A stretch of 64,000 bases of DNA from Rhodobacteraceae bacterium KLH11 (GCA_000158135.1 DS999531.1:2592996-2656995), one strand, 5' to 3'. Numbered from the stretch's first letter, positions 48,663 through 59,081 are shown. Made by a program: numbers and translations. The notes: generated by a model not told the origin, from the letters alone.

Positions 48663-51600
48663 ATGACGGCTCCGAACCACGTAAAAGTCGGCGGCGCCCC
48701 CGAGGGGTTTGATGCACAGCTTGTGCTGAATGAGGTCGCCCGGTCGGGCGGCCCGGTGGCCCATGTCGCCCGCGATGACAAGCGGCTGGAGGCGATGCGC
48801 GCCGCGCTGGCCTTTTTTGCGCCCGATATGCCTGTCTTTGTTTTTCCGGGCTGGGATTGTCTGCCTTATGACCGCGTCTCACCCAATGCCGATATCTCGG
48901 CGGCGCGGGTGGCAACGCTGGCGGCACTGGTGCATCAGATGCCGGATCGGTTTGTGTTGCTGACCACGCTGAACGCCGCAACCCAGCGCGTACCGGCGCG
49001 GGAGGTCTTGCGCGCGGCGGCCTTCACCGCGTGCGTCGAGCACCGGATTGACGAAGATGCATTGCGAAACTTCCTTGTGCGTATGGGCTTCACCCAGAGC
49101 CCCACGGTGATGGAGCCCGGTGACTATGCGATCCGGGGCGGCATTATCGATATCTTTCCGCCCGGCGAATCCGGCCCCGTGCGGCTGGACCTGTTTGGTG
49201 ATGTTCTGGACGGGGCGCGCCGGTTTGACCCGGTGTCCCAGCGCACGACCGAGAAACTGGATGTGGTCGAACTGGCTCCGGTGTCCGAAGTTATACTGGA
49301 CGAGGCCGCCATCACGCGGTTTCGCCAGAACTACCGTATCGAGTTTGGTGCGGCGGGTACGGATGATCCTCTTTATGAGGCCGTGAGTGCGGGGCGGAAA
49401 CATCAAGGGATTGAGCATTGGTTGCCCTTCTTCCACGAAAAGCTGGAAACGCTGTTTGATTACCTGCCCGGGGCTACGATCTCGCTGGATGATCAGGTCG
49501 CGCCCGCACGCTTGGCGCGGTGGGATACGATTGCTGACCAATACGAGACGCGGAAGCTGGCGCTGGAAAACCGCTCGCGCATGGACACTGTTTACAAACC
49601 CACACCGCCCGGATTGCTGTATCTGGATGACACCGCGTGGGAGCAGGCCGTCGCAGGGCGGCGCGTGCTGCAATTCAGCCCTCTGCCGCAGGCCAGCGGA
49701 CCGGGGGTGATCGATGCGGGCGGACGGATCGGGCGGAACTTTGCCCCTGAACGCCAGCAAGAAAGTATCAGCCTGTTTGGCGCGCTGGCCAGCCATATCA
49801 CCGACAAGATGGAGAAGGGGCCAGTGCTGATCGCCTCTTATTCCGAAGGCGCGCGCGAGCGTTTGACCGGGCTGATCGAGGATGAAGGACTGGCCGAGGC
49901 CATCCCGGTGACAGACGGCACCCGCGTCGGGAAACGCGGCCTGCATCTGGCGGTCTGGGCGCTGGAGCACGGGTTTGAAACCCCCGACCTGACGGTTATC
50001 GCAGAACAGGACGTGCTGGGCGACCGCCTGATCCGCCAGCCCAAGAAACGCCGCAAGGCCGAGAACTTTCTGACCGAAACCCAATCGCTGTCCCCCGGTG
50101 ATCTGGTGGTGCATGTGGACCACGGTATCGGGCGCTATCAGGGGATGGAGGTCGTGACCGCCGCCGGGGCTGCCCATGAATGTCTGCTGCTGGAATATGC
50201 CGAACAATCCAAGCTGTACCTGCCGGTCGAAAACATCGAACTCTTGTCGAAATACGGCCATGATGAGGGGTTGCTGGATCGGCTTGGCGGCGGCGCATGG
50301 CAGGCCAAGAAGGCGAAGCTGAAAGAGCGTATCCGCGAAATGGCGGACAAGCTGATCCGCATCGCGGCCGAACGCGCCTTGCGCAAAGCTCCGATCATGG
50401 ACCCGCCGCCCCACGCGTGGGATGAATTCAGCGCCCGGTTCCCCTATCAGGAAACCGACGATCAGTTGCGCGCGATCTCTGAGGTGATGGAGGATATGCA
50501 TTCCGGCGCGCCGATGGATCGCCTGATCTGTGGCGATGTGGGCTTTGGCAAGACCGAGGTCGCCATGCGCGCGGCCTTTGTGGCTGCCATGTCGGGTGTG
50601 CAGGTGGCGGTTGTGGCCCCGACCACACTGCTGGCCCGCCAGCATGCGGCCAGCTTCCGGGAACGCTTTCGGGGTTTTCCGCTGGAGGTCCGGCAATTGT
50701 CGCGCTTTGTGTCAGCCAAAGAGGCGCAGCAGACGCGCGACGGGCTGGCGCGCGGCACCGTGGATATCGTCATCGGTACTCATGCATTGCTGGCCAAGGG
50801 GATACGGTTCAACAATCTGGGCCTGCTGATCATCGACGAAGAACAGCATTTTGGCGTGGGGCATAAGGAGCGCCTGAAACAGCTGCGCTCGGACGTGCAT
50901 GTGCTGACGCTGACGGCCACGCCGATCCCGCGCACGTTGCAACTGTCGCTGACCGGTGTGCGCGATCTGTCGATCATCGGCACGCCGCCGATCGACCGGC
51001 TTGCGATCCGCACCTATGTCAGCGAGTTTGATGCGGTGACGATCCGCGAGGCGCTGCTGCGCGAGCATTATCGCGGCGGGCAGAGCTTTTACGTAGTGCC
51101 GCGCGTCTCGGACCTGCCCGGGATCGAGGAATTTCTGAAAGAGCAACTGCCCGAGCTGACCTATGTGGTTGCACATGGACAGATGGCGGCAGGTGAACTT
51201 GATGACCGGATGAACGCGTTTTACGACGGTAAATATGACGTTCTGCTGGCCACGACGATTGTCGAAAGCGGGCTGGATATCCCAACGGCCAACACAATGG
51301 TCGTGCATCGGGCGGATATGTTCGGCCTTGCGCAGCTCTATCAGATCCGGGGTCGGGTGGGTCGCTCTAAAACCCGGGCCTATGCCTATCTGACCACCAA
51401 ACCGCGCCAGAAACTGACCGCAACAGCCGAGAAACGCCTGCGCGTTCTGGGGTCACTGGATACGCTGGGGGCCGGGTTTACGCTGGCCTCGCAGGATCTG
51501 GACATTCGCGGCGCAGGCAATCTGCTGGGCGAGGAGCAGTCGGGCCAGATGCGCGACGTGGGTTATGAACTCTATCAATCGATGCTGGAAGAGGCGATTG

Positions 51601-52118
51601 CCAAGATCAAGGCCGGTGAGATGGAAGGCCTCAGCGATGCCGATGACCAATGGGCCCCGCAGATCAATCTGGGCGTGCCAGTTCTGATCCCCGAGGATTA
51701 CGTGCCCGATCTGGACGTGCGTCTGGGCCTTTACCGCCGCCTGTCGTCCCTGTCGACCAAGGTGGAACTGGAAGGCTTTGCCGCCGAACTGATTGACCGC
51801 TTTGGCAAATTGCCGAAAGAGGTGAATACCCTGATGCTGGTGGTGCGTATCAAGGCGATGTGCAAACGCGCCGGGATTGCCAAGCTGGATGGCGGGCCGA
51901 AGGGCGCGACAATCCAGTTTCACAACGACAAGTTCGCCTCGCCTCAGGGGCTGGTCGAATTTATCCAGAACCAGAATGGGCTGGCAAAGGTCAAAGACAA
52001 CAAGATCGTGGTGCGGCGTGACTGGAAGAAGGACGCTGACAAGATCAAAGGCGCCTTTGCCATCGCCCGTGATCTGGCCGAGAAAGTCGTGGCCCAAAAG
52101 AAAAAGACCAAGACCTGA
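48663..52118 (+). CDS. mfd: Transcription-repair coupling factor
   Basis: Mfd removes RNA polymerase stalled at DNA damage and recruits UvrA. The 1151-residue protein has a UvrB-like N-terminal part, the RNA-polymerase-interacting domain ([19 protein letters not shown] near residue 475), and a RecG-like translocase. That translocase has Walker [17 protein letters not shown] near 622, [15 protein letters not shown] near 725, and the helicase motifs [10 protein letters not shown] and GRVGRSK. The C-terminal autoinhibitory domain ends in a basic tail (KKKTKT). Length is normal for the family. Confidence 0.98.
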   Translation: MTAPNHVKVGGAPEGFDAQLVLNEVARSGGPVAHVARDDKRLEAMRAALAFFAPDMPVFVFPGWDCLPYDRVSPNADISAARVATLAALVHQMPDRFVLLTTLNAATQRVPAREVLRAAAFTACVEHRIDEDALRNFLVRMGFTQSPTVMEPGDYAIRGGIIDIFPPGESGPVRLDLFGDVLDGARRFDPVSQRTTEKLDVVELAPVSEVILDEAAITRFRQNYRIEFGAAGTDDPLYEAVSAGRKHQGIEHWLPFFHEKLETLFDYLPGATISLDDQVAPARLARWDTIADQYETRKLALENRSRMDTVYKPTPPGLLYLDDTAWEQAVAGRRVLQFSPLPQASGPGVIDAGGRIGRNFAPERQQESISLFGALASHITDKMEKGPVLIASYSEGARERLTGLIEDEGLAEAIPVTDGTRVGKRGLHLAVWALEHGFETPDLTVIAEQDVLGDRLIRQPKKRRKAENFLTETQSLSPGDLVVHVDHGIGRYQGMEVVTAAGAAHECLLLEYAEQSKLYLPVENIELLSKYGHDEGLLDRLGGGAWQAKKAKLKERIREMADKLIRIAAERALRKAPIMDPPPHAWDEFSARFPYQETDDQLRAISEVMEDMHSGAPMDRLICGDVGFGKTEVAMRAAFVAAMSGVQVAVVAPTTLLARQHAASFRERFRGFPLEVRQLSRFVSAKEAQQTRDGLARGTVDIVIGTHALLAKGIRFNNLGLLIIDEEQHFGVGHKERLKQLRSDVHVLTLTATPIPRTLQLSLTGVRDLSIIGTPPIDRLAIRTYVSEFDAVTIREALLREHYRGGQSFYVVPRVSDLPGIEEFLKEQLPELTYVVAHGQMAAGELDDRMNAFYDGKYDVLLATTIVESGLDIPTANTMVVHRADMFGLAQLYQIRGRVGRSKTRAYAYLTTKPRQKLTATAEKRLRVLGSLDTLGAGFTLASQDLDIRGAGNLLGEEQSGQMRDVGYELYQSMLEEAIAKIKAGEMEGLSDADDQWAPQINLGVPVLIPEDYVPDLDVRLGLYRRLSSLSTKVELEGFAAELIDRFGKLPKEVNTLMLVVRIKAMCKRAGIAKLDGGPKGATIQFHNDKFASPQGLVEFIQNQNGLAKVKDNKIVVRRDWKKDADKIKGAFAIARDLAEKVVAQKKKTKT

Positions 52119-52128
52119 GCCCCGGATT

Positions 52129-52806
52129 TCAGTCGCCGGTCACAAAGGTGCACAGCTGCCAGTCGCCCGTATCGGACTTTACGAATGCGGCGCGGTAGCC
52201 TGTCATAGGTGTCAGAAACGTGCTCAGCAGATAGCCTGATGTGCCGTCGGTCAGCCGAATTTTCTGATATTCTTCGCCGGGTTGAAAATCGGGTGCGATC
52301 ACGATTTCATGGCTGATCAGCGCAAGGATGGCAGCGCCGCGTGACGGGGCCTGACGCAGCGTGATGTTATCGCCTGAAACAAAGAACGCGGTGAACGGAT
52401 CCACCGACGCGGGCAGGGTGATCTGCCAGTGATGCGGCATCCAGAATTCACCCTGATCGTCGAAATATCCCGGCTGCGAGATGGTATCCTGCAGTTGCGA
52501 CCAATAATAGTCGCGAAGCTCGGCTGCCTCGTCCTGAAACTCTTCAGCCAATGTTTCCGGCGGTACAGTCAGGTTGGTGCGGAACTCTTCCGGGCCACCC
52601 GCACTGCCATGGCTGAGGTAGATTTCCGGGCAGGCGGCGGCGGTGACGGCGTCGGTGTCGCGGGCCTTGATCTTCGCAAGCAGACCTTCGCGGAACGCGG
52701 CCACAGAAGGATCACGATCCGCCTCATCCACCGGTGGAAAGGTTTGGCGTTGCGCAAGGGCTGCGCTGGCGATCAGCAGGCTGACCACCATAAAGGGTAT
52801 TCTCAT
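52129..52806 (-). CDS. Exported SH3-like domain protein
   Basis: The 225-residue protein begins with a signal peptide (MRIPFMVVSLLIASAALAQ). The mature N-terminal half has helices with ATTERS-like acidic patches, and the C-terminal part (ITLRQAPSRGAAILALISHE, then YQKIRLTDGTSGYLLSTFL) resembles a bacterial SH3 domain that binds cell-wall peptides. It overlaps the large TPR-like gene upstream by 4 bp, so the two are cotranslated. Function unknown; it may act in the periplasm with that neighbour's pathway. Confidence 0.78.
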   Translation of the reverse strand: MRIPFMVVSLLIASAALAQRQTFPPVDEADRDPSVAAFREGLLAKIKARDTDAVTAAACPEIYLSHGSAGGPEEFRTNLTVPPETLAEEFQDEAAELRDYYWSQLQDTISQPGYFDDQGEFWMPHHWQITLPASVDPFTAFFVSGDNITLRQAPSRGAAILALISHEIVIAPDFQPGEEYQKIRLTDGTSGYLLSTFLTPMTGYRAAFVKSDTGDWQLCTFVTGD

Positions 52807-54467
52807 TCCGCAGCCCTCATCGCTGCCTGCGCACAGAAGCACGAGGCCCCGACCGCTCCGTCAGCGCGGGCCAGCGCAAGATCGAGGCGTTGCTTGATTT
52901 GCTGGATTTCAACTGTCTCCCCCCGTGCTTTCAGGCAATCATGCAACCCTTTGAGGCTCCAGACATTGTCGGGGTGGATCGAGGCGCGGCTGAGCGTGCC
53001 ACCAAGGCCCAGATCCTCGCGATAGACGGCCTCGGCCTCGGCGGTGTGGCCCTGCTCGAACAGCAGCGCGCCAAGGGCATGGCGGGTCGGCTGCATCCAG
53101 CCCCATGGCTCGTCATAGGGCAGCGTATCGTCCAACTCGACCGAGCGGCGCAGGTGGGCATAGGCGATTTCATGGTTGCCTTTGCGATACTCGATCTCGC
53201 CACGCAGCATTTCTGTTGCGATCTCCAACAGGTCAATGACGCGATTGTTGTGCAGGCGGCGGGTTTCGGGCACGCAGGTTTTGGCGGCAAGGAACAGTTG
53301 CTCTTCGGCCTCGGCCTGCGCCACATCGCCGGTTGCGGCATGGGCGATGGCGCGGGCGTAATGGATCGTTGCAGTGAGAGTGCGGAAAAGATCGGGATCA
53401 TCGGGCAGTTGCAGCGCCTTGGCCTCGGCCCAGCGACCAAAACGGATCAGGATATGCGGGCCCATGGACATGTAGCTTTCGAAATAATCCGCCATGGGCG
53501 GGCTTTCGATGCGCAGCAGTTCCTCGGGTGTTGTGTCCCACAGGCCCTGGTTGGCCCGCAGCGCCGGTTCCATCTGGCCCAGAAACAACGCGCCGTAGAT
53601 AGCAAAGTGATAGTTGTGCTGGCGATAGCCGGTGTAGATGTTGAACGCGCCTTCACGCTCGTAATATTTCAGATCGACCTCGGATGCTTTTGCGTTCCAG
53701 TAGGTGACATTGTGGTAGTGACCGCAGAGCACATCGATATGGGTTGGCATATGCACCAGATGCCCGGCATCGGGGACCAGCGTGCGCAGGATATCCCCAG
53801 CTTTCAGGGCTTTTTCGGGCGTTGGTGACATCTCCATCAGATGCACATAAAGGTGCAGCAGACCGGGATGGGACATGGCGGCCGGGTCGTCGGCCATTGC
53901 GGCTTCCAATGCCTCTTGCGCCTCAAGCGTGGGGGCACCTTCGGCAGGCAGCCCGGTTTTCAGGTCCCACATCTGCCAGGGTGTGAGGTTCATTAACGCC
54001 TCGACATAGATCGTGCGCAGGTCCAGCTGGTCAGGTTGATCGGCAAAGGCCGTGCGCATGGCATCGGCAAAGTCATAGTCCCACGCGTGCATGTCTTCGA
54101 TTGGTTCGCGCTGCGGGTAGCGGGCGGGCAGGGCACGGATCAGGGCCTGTTCAACCGGCGTGCATTTATCGAGCAAAGACAGAGCCTTTTGCGTGGCGTC
54201 AAAAGCAATGCCCAGTGCCTTGGCCTGCCCTTGTTCATCCCGCAACTCCCACGGCAGGTTATAGTTCGGCCCCGCCGCGTAAGCCACGCCCCAATGGGCC
54301 ATGGCACAGTCAGGATCATGTTCGGCGGCCTGCTGGAAACAGACGACCGCCTCGTCATGGTTATAGCCATAGGTCCAGACCAGCCCGCGATTGAACCACA
54401 GCTGCGCCTCGGGTGATGTTGTGGTGATGGTGCAGGAATGTGTCCCCAGATCGTAATAATCGCTCAT
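52803..54467 (-). CDS. Large TPR-like protein of unknown function
   Basis: The 554-residue cytosolic protein contains degenerate tetratricopeptide-like helical repeats. The first is NRGLVWTYGYNHDEAVVCFQ with AEHDPDCAMAHWGVAYAAG, and later ones include LRRSVELDDTLPYDEPWGWM and ALGALLFEQGHTAEAEAVYREDLG. It is unusually rich in His and Trp, with clusters such as HMPTHIDVLCGHYHNVTYW and RQHNYHFAIYGALF, possibly a metal or ligand site. The start is the ATG behind GGGGGGT. It overlaps the SH3-like gene. I do not recognise an enzyme family. Confidence 0.8.
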   Translation of the reverse strand: MSDYYDLGTHSCTITTTSPEAQLWFNRGLVWTYGYNHDEAVVCFQQAAEHDPDCAMAHWGVAYAAGPNYNLPWELRDEQGQAKALGIAFDATQKALSLLDKCTPVEQALIRALPARYPQREPIEDMHAWDYDFADAMRTAFADQPDQLDLRTIYVEALMNLTPWQMWDLKTGLPAEGAPTLEAQEALEAAMADDPAAMSHPGLLHLYVHLMEMSPTPEKALKAGDILRTLVPDAGHLVHMPTHIDVLCGHYHNVTYWNAKASEVDLKYYEREGAFNIYTGYRQHNYHFAIYGALFLGQMEPALRANQGLWDTTPEELLRIESPPMADYFESYMSMGPHILIRFGRWAEAKALQLPDDPDLFRTLTATIHYARAIAHAATGDVAQAEAEEQLFLAAKTCVPETRRLHNNRVIDLLEIATEMLRGEIEYRKGNHEIAYAHLRRSVELDDTLPYDEPWGWMQPTRHALGALLFEQGHTAEAEAVYREDLGLGGTLSRASIHPDNVWSLKGLHDCLKARGETVEIQQIKQRLDLALARADGAVGASCFCAQAAMRAAE

Positions 54468-54522
54468 GATACCCCCCAACGAAATACGGGCAGGTTAGCG
54501 CGATTCAGCGGCTCTGCACAGG

Positions 54523-55731
54523 TCAGGCGGGCAATCTGTTTTCGATCCGGCCCATATGCAGCATCAGACCAAAGCCAAGGATGCACATCGTCAGAATCCC
54601 GGTCGTCAGCGGTGTGATCGAGCCGTCGAACAGCAACCCGATCGGGGCTGCGATTGCTGCGGCCAGCACGGTAGCGATCGAGCCGATCACCGAGGCCGCC
54701 ATGCCCGCGATATGGCCCATCGGTTCCATCGCGATGGCGTTCAGGTTGCCCATGGTGATGCCAGCCATGAAGAAGACCGAAGTTTGCCACGCCACAAAGA
54801 CGGCAAAGGATGCGTCGGGTGAAAGCGGTGCCATGTTTATCGCGATGACGCTGCTTGTGATCAGAATCTGGCCCCCCAGCGCCCATGTCACCATACGGCG
54901 CATCCCCACCCGCACCACCACTGCGGCATTCAGCAGGCTGGCCGAACCAGAGATCAGTGCCACGACGCCGAACCAGAAGGGGAAGCTGTCAGCCCGGTCG
55001 TGAATGACATCAAAGATCGGCTGTACCATGGTCAACATCGTGAACAGCAACCCCATGCACAGCGTCTGCACCATGATCGACAGGCGCACGGTCGGGTGGG
55101 CGAACATTTCCTGCACCGCTGCGATCATCAGCGGCAGGCGGAAGGGGCGGCGGTTTTCGGCGGCCAGTGACTCGGGCAGGCGCGTGCCCATCCAGATCAC
55201 GATGATCGAGGCGAACAGGATGAAGGACACAAAGATGCCGCGCCAGCCCACCAGCGCGATGACACCCGCACCCAGCAGCGGCGCAATTGCCGGGACCAGA
55301 GTGAAGATCATCATGGCGATTGAGATGATGCGCGCCATCTCGCGCCCCGAAAACAGATCGCGAATGATTGCCAAGGCCACAACACGCGGACCAGCAGCAC
55401 CCAGCCCCTGCGCGATCCGCGCCGCCAGCAACAATTCCAGCGAAGAGCTGGCCCAGGCCACCGTCGATGCAAGGATGTACAGAGCCGCGCCACCAAAGAT
55501 CACGGGTTTGCGCCCGATAGCGTCTGATATCGGCCCCGTAAAGAATGTACCGATGCCCATCCCCAGCACGAATGAGGTCAGGATCAGCTGCGCCTTGTTC
55601 AAGTCATCGGGGCTGAGCTCTGCGCCGATCTCGGGCAGGGCGGGCAGCATCGAATCAATCGAAAATGCGATCGTGGCGAACATCATCGCGACCAACGCAA
55701 TGAATTCGCCCCGGGACATACGGTCAGCCAT
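54523..55731 (-). CDS. Bcr/CflA-family multidrug efflux MFS transporter
   Basis: The 402-residue protein has about 12 hydrophobic helices and the drug-antiporter motifs: SMLPALPEIGAELS in helix 1, GPISDAIGRKPVIFGG between helices 2 and 3, and RIAQGLGAAGPRVVALAIIRDLFSGREMAR (the Bcr/CflA signature) around residue 105. Such transporters expel drugs or metabolites using the proton gradient. It follows the DsbA-like gene by 73 bp on the same strand. The substrate is unknown. Confidence 0.9.
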   Translation of the reverse strand: MADRMSRGEFIALVAMMFATIAFSIDSMLPALPEIGAELSPDDLNKAQLILTSFVLGMGIGTFFTGPISDAIGRKPVIFGGAALYILASTVAWASSSLELLLAARIAQGLGAAGPRVVALAIIRDLFSGREMARIISIAMMIFTLVPAIAPLLGAGVIALVGWRGIFVSFILFASIIVIWMGTRLPESLAAENRRPFRLPLMIAAVQEMFAHPTVRLSIMVQTLCMGLLFTMLTMVQPIFDVIHDRADSFPFWFGVVALISGSASLLNAAVVVRVGMRRMVTWALGGQILITSSVIAINMAPLSPDASFAVFVAWQTSVFFMAGITMGNLNAIAMEPMGHIAGMAASVIGSIATVLAAAIAAPIGLLFDGSITPLTTGILTMCILGFGLMLHMGRIENRLPA

Positions 55732-55804
55732 GGGGGACTCCTTCCCGATCGCGCTATCACGGCGCGCCGGGATGGACTAGATCACAAACGCACAGACCTA
55801 TGTG

Positions 55805-56464
55805 CTATTCTGCAGGGGAAGCCTCAAGTTGAGACATGATGTCCGAGATCACTTTCTCCCATAAATCAGGAGGTTGCGCCCCGGGAACGGCGTGTTGATT
55901 GGCCACGATATAGGTGGGGACCGAATTCACACCCATTTGCCGGGAATGGGTGTCGCGGGTGCGGATATCTTCCCGGTCAGCATCCGATTGCAGCAATTTG
56001 CGCACCACTGCGGCGTCCATGCCGACGCTGTCGGCGATATCCGCCAGCACTTCGGTATCGCCAATATCGCGGGCATCGACGAAATAGGCGGTAAACAAGG
56101 CGTCGACCACGGCGTTCTGTTTGCCCTCGATCCCGGCCCAATGGATCAGGCGATGGGCGTCCAGCGTGTTGGGCGTGCGTTTCATGCCTTCAAAGTCGAT
56201 CTTCAGGCCCGCGTTTGCGGCATGTTCGACAACGGGCGCATAGGCGCGCACCGCGCCGTCCTTGCCGCCGAACTTGCGCTCAAGATATTCGCGCCGGTCC
56301 ATACCTGCATCGGGCATGTCAGGGTTCAGTTGGAAGGGATGCCATTCAATCACGAACGGATGGTCGGGCACCGCCGCCAGCGCCTTGTCCAGATGGGTTT
56401 TGCCGATATAGCACCAGGGGCAGATCGGATCGGACATGATGTCGAGTTTGACGGTTTGGGTCAT
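55805..56464 (-). CDS. DsbA-family thiol oxidoreductase (FrnE-like)
   Basis: The 219-residue protein has the thioredoxin-type active site CPWC (Cys15-Cys18) in SDPICPWCYIGKTHLDKAL, a helical insertion, and the cis-proline region GVNSVPTYIV. There is no signal peptide, so it is cytoplasmic, as in FrnE and 2-hydroxychromene carboxylate isomerase relatives. The CxxC favours a redox role over the isomerase, which uses Ser. It overlaps the CoA-ligase gene by 4 bp, suggesting a shared pathway or stress response. Confidence 0.9.
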   Translation of the reverse strand: MTQTVKLDIMSDPICPWCYIGKTHLDKALAAVPDHPFVIEWHPFQLNPDMPDAGMDRREYLERKFGGKDGAVRAYAPVVEHAANAGLKIDFEGMKRTPNTLDAHRLIHWAGIEGKQNAVVDALFTAYFVDARDIGDTEVLADIADSVGMDAAVVRKLLQSDADREDIRTRDTHSRQMGVNSVPTYIVANQHAVPGAQPPDLWEKVISDIMSQLEASPAE

Positions 56465-57978
56465 TCAGCTTTTGCCTTGAAATAGGCCGGCAGAGCACGG
56501 CGCAGGAGTTTGCCATTGCCCCCGGTCGGCAGCGCAGACATATGAACAAAGGCGCGCGGTTGTTTGTAACGCGCCAGTTTTCCAGACACATAGGTCTGCA
56601 ACGTGGTCTCGTCCAGTTTTTCAGGGCCGGTATAGAAAGCAACGATCACGGATGTGTCCTGTTTGACCTCAACCGCTGCGGCGCCAACCTGCGTGATGCC
56701 GGGGTGGGGCGACAGCGCGGCCTCAACCTCGACCGGTGATACCCGGTAGCCGCCTGCGTTCATCATATCATCGTCGCGACCCAGATAGGTGATTTGCCCG
56801 TCAACCGCCATCGCCCCCTGATCGCCGGTCAGGAACCAATCGCCCTGCATGCGCGCGGCAGCCTCGTCGGGGGCGTTCAAATAGGTCAGCATCAGGCCCG
56901 GATCGTCGCGGTGAACGGCAATGGTGCCTTCCTGCCCTTGTGGCACCGGCCCCTCCGGCCCAAGGATGGCGATGCGCCGCCCCGGTTGGGGTTGTCCCAG
57001 CGCCTCACCCCGCGCCGGGTATCGGGGACCCGATGAGATGAAGGTCGAGCATTCGGACATGCCGTAAGCTTCATACAGTTCTGTTCCAGTGCAGTGCACC
57101 CAACTGTCGTGCAAATGACGCGAGAGCTTCTCACCCGCGCTGAGGCCGTGCCGCAATTCGGGTAAATCAAGCCGCTCTGCCCCGTGTATCATCTTGCGAA
57201 AGACGCCGGGCGCGGCGGCGAAGAGGGTCACGCGGTGCTGTCGCAGCAGGGTGGGCAAATCGCGGATATCGGTTCCCGGTTCAGGGATCAGTGCTGTTGC
57301 CCCGATGGTCCAGGGGTCCATCAGGCCGGTGCCCAGCGTGTAGGTCCAGTTGAACGCACCCGCGTGGCACAGCCGGTCCGAAGGCCCGAGCCCGTACCAG
57401 CCATCCACCATCATCTGCCGGGCCCAGATCGCCCGGTGCGCATGGGCCACCGCGCGGGGTTTGCCCGAGGTCCCCGATGTATAGACCACATATCCCAACC
57501 GCCCGGGGTCGCCCATGGCGAAGTCAGCGGGGGGCAGAGACCGCATCTGTACCAGCTCGGCCAGAGTTATCTGCCGCGCGTGAGGGGCGCATGCAACTTG
57601 CGGGTCACGCAGCACTGCGGCTGGGTTCAGCTCGTCGATGATCTTTGCTGTCTCGGTCTCGGTCAGCTGTGACGAGGTGGGAACCGGAACCAGCCCCACG
57701 GCGATGGCACCCAGATAGGCGATCGGAAAATCAACGGTATTGCCCAGCCGCATCAACACGATATCACCGGGGCGCAGGCCTGTTTCCAGTAATCCGGTTC
57801 CGGTTCGCAGGATTGCGGATTGCAGGTCGGCATAGGTCCAGTCGGTTGCGGTATCCGGCCCCAGCACCGACAGGGCCGTCTTTTCAGCCAGGTCTTGCGC
57901 GTGGCGCAGGACATGGGCGGCCAGATTGAACGGGCTCGGGCAGGGGGCAGGAGGCCCTTGATCAAAGATCGATAACAT
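56461..57978 (-). CDS. AMP-dependent acyl-CoA synthetase (benzoate-CoA ligase-like)
   Basis: The 505-residue ligase activates a carboxylic acid as acyl-AMP and then acyl-CoA. The ATP loop is YTSGTSGKPRAVAHAHR. The adenylation motifs YEAYGMSE and WFLTGDQGAM follow, and the C-terminal catalytic lysine is in LPTGGNGKLLRR. Substrate-loop residues resemble those of benzoate or aryl-CoA ligases, but the acid cannot be named. It overlaps the DsbA-like gene and is divergent from the XRE-cupin regulator, 65 bp away, which probably controls it. Confidence 0.9.
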   Translation of the reverse strand: MLSIFDQGPPAPCPSPFNLAAHVLRHAQDLAEKTALSVLGPDTATDWTYADLQSAILRTGTGLLETGLRPGDIVLMRLGNTVDFPIAYLGAIAVGLVPVPTSSQLTETETAKIIDELNPAAVLRDPQVACAPHARQITLAELVQMRSLPPADFAMGDPGRLGYVVYTSGTSGKPRAVAHAHRAIWARQMMVDGWYGLGPSDRLCHAGAFNWTYTLGTGLMDPWTIGATALIPEPGTDIRDLPTLLRQHRVTLFAAAPGVFRKMIHGAERLDLPELRHGLSAGEKLSRHLHDSWVHCTGTELYEAYGMSECSTFISSGPRYPARGEALGQPQPGRRIAILGPEGPVPQGQEGTIAVHRDDPGLMLTYLNAPDEAAARMQGDWFLTGDQGAMAVDGQITYLGRDDDMMNAGGYRVSPVEVEAALSPHPGITQVGAAAVEVKQDTSVIVAFYTGPEKLDETTLQTYVSGKLARYKQPRAFVHMSALPTGGNGKLLRRALPAYFKAKAE

Positions 57979-58007
57979 GAGAACTGGCTATCGTCGCGCG
58001 GGGCGCG

Positions 58008-58036
58008 TTGCAAGCGGGCCATACTGGCCATATAGA
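58008..58036 (+). promoter_or_regulatory. Promoter of the XRE-cupin gene with direct repeats
   Basis: TTGCAA (58008-58013) and TATAGA (58031-58036) are 17 bp apart, a good sigma70-like promoter. GGCCATA is repeated at 58017-58023 and 58026-58032, inside the spacer and at the -10, so a bound repressor would block transcription. The predicted start at about 58042-58044 coincides with the ATG at 58044, so the mRNA may be leaderless. Confidence 0.6.
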
Positions 58037-58043
58037 GAGGCCC

Positions 58044-58670
58044 ATGGTGACCAAAGATCACAATTCCATCGTTCGAATTGCCCGCGACAATGGCGCCAAG
58101 ACCGAGCTTGAGCCGGTTGATCTGGGGGCACGCGTGCGCGAGCTGCGCAAAGCCCGGAACTGGACGCTGGAGCATGCGGCCAGTCAGGCGGGGCTGGCGC
58201 GTTCAACGCTCAGCAAGATAGAAAACGGCCAGATGTCGCCCACGTTTGACGCGCTGAAAAAGCTGGCGACCGGGCTGGAAATCTCGGTGCCGCAATTGTT
58301 CACCCCACCGCAACGCGATCAGGTGATCGGGCGCATGGCTGTGACCAAGATGGGCGAGGGGGCCTCGCACCCGACCACGACCTATGAACATGAATTGCTG
58401 GCCGAGGCGCTGACCAAAAAGCAAATGCTGCCCTATCGCGCCCGTGTGCGGGCCCGGTCAATGGACGAGTTCGAAGGTTGGGTGCGCCATGATGGCGAAG
58501 AGTTCCTGTATGTTCTGACGGGTGTGGTGCGCCTGTTCACCGAATTCTATGAACCGGTCGAGATGCGCCGGGGCGATAGCGCCTATTATGACGGCAGCAT
58601 GGGGCACAACGTGATTTCTGTCAGTGATGAGGATGCGATGATTCTGTGGGTGACGTCACTCACCCAGTGA
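58044..58670 (+). CDS. XRE-family regulator with cupin sensor domain
   Basis: The 208-residue protein has an N-terminal helix-turn-helix (LGARVRELRKARNWTLEHAA to STLSKIENGQMSPTFDALKK, residues 28-73) and a C-terminal cupin barrel (GEEFLYVLTGVVRLF, then RRGDSAYYDGSMGHNV). Such regulators sense small carboxylates or amino acids and usually repress divergent catabolic or transport genes. The CoA-ligase gene on the other strand is the likely target. The ATG at 58044 is favoured; the GTG at 58047 is also possible. Its 3' end overlaps the convergent CsbD-like gene by 15 bp. Confidence 0.9.
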   Translation: MVTKDHNSIVRIARDNGAKTELEPVDLGARVRELRKARNWTLEHAASQAGLARSTLSKIENGQMSPTFDALKKLATGLEISVPQLFTPPQRDQVIGRMAVTKMGEGASHPTTTYEHELLAEALTKKQMLPYRARVRARSMDEFEGWVRHDGEEFLYVLTGVVRLFTEFYEPVEMRRGDSAYYDGSMGHNVISVSDEDAMILWVTSLTQ

Positions 58671-58892
58671 CTGGCGCATTTCGCGATTCAGGGCTTCGGT
58701 GAACAGAAAATCCTCAAGCTCTTCGCGGGCTTCGTTCACCGTCAGGTGGTGGCGCTCGGCCAGATAGGCCTCGAATTGCCTGCGGTCTTGCGGCACATGC
58801 GCCATATCCCGGTCGCGCAGGTTCGGAAACCTGCGTTTCGCACGTGCATATGACGCATCCCAGTCTTGCGTCAGATCAGCCCAGTTCAGCAT
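58656..58892 (-). CDS. Small CsbD-like stress protein
   Basis: The 78-residue protein has a start LNWADLTQDWDASYARAKRRF and a pattern NLRDRDM, then DRRQFEAYLAERHHLTVNEA and EELEDFL. This resembles the order of helices in CsbD/YjbJ stress proteins. Similarity is in layout, not in a diagnostic motif, so the label is tentative. Its stop region overlaps the XRE-cupin gene by 15 bp in convergent orientation. It has its own upstream space of 189 bp, which also contains the aquaporin terminator. Confidence 0.6.
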   Translation of the reverse strand: MLNWADLTQDWDASYARAKRRFPNLRDRDMAHVPQDRRQFEAYLAERHHLTVNEAREELEDFLFTEALNREMRQSLGE

Positions 58893-59012
58893 TTGCGAGC
58901 CTTCCTTGGTTGGTGTTTTCAGGACTGCTCTCCCCTTTTAAAGGGTACGAAGGCGGGCAGGTTGTGGCAGACATGACAAAATGTCGCAGGCTGTTTCAGG
59001 GCACCTGCCAAC

Positions 59013-59044
59013 AAAAAACCCGCTGCGGAGATACCGCAACGGGC
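59013..59044 (-). terminator. Terminator of the arsenic operon
   Basis: On the minus strand CCCGTTGCGG pairs with CCGCAGCGGG (one G-T pair) around TATCT and is followed by a TTTTTTG run. It lies 38 bp past the aquaporin stop and ends the arsR-arsC transcript. Confidence 0.88.
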
Positions 59045-59081
59045 CGACGGACCTGCAGTTAAGTGAGTGGCGGCCGGTCCG

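Noticed and set aside
48879..50696. A 605-codon open frame opposite mfd
   Set aside because: Antisense to a well-conserved essential-type gene, with no motifs and no ribosome site.
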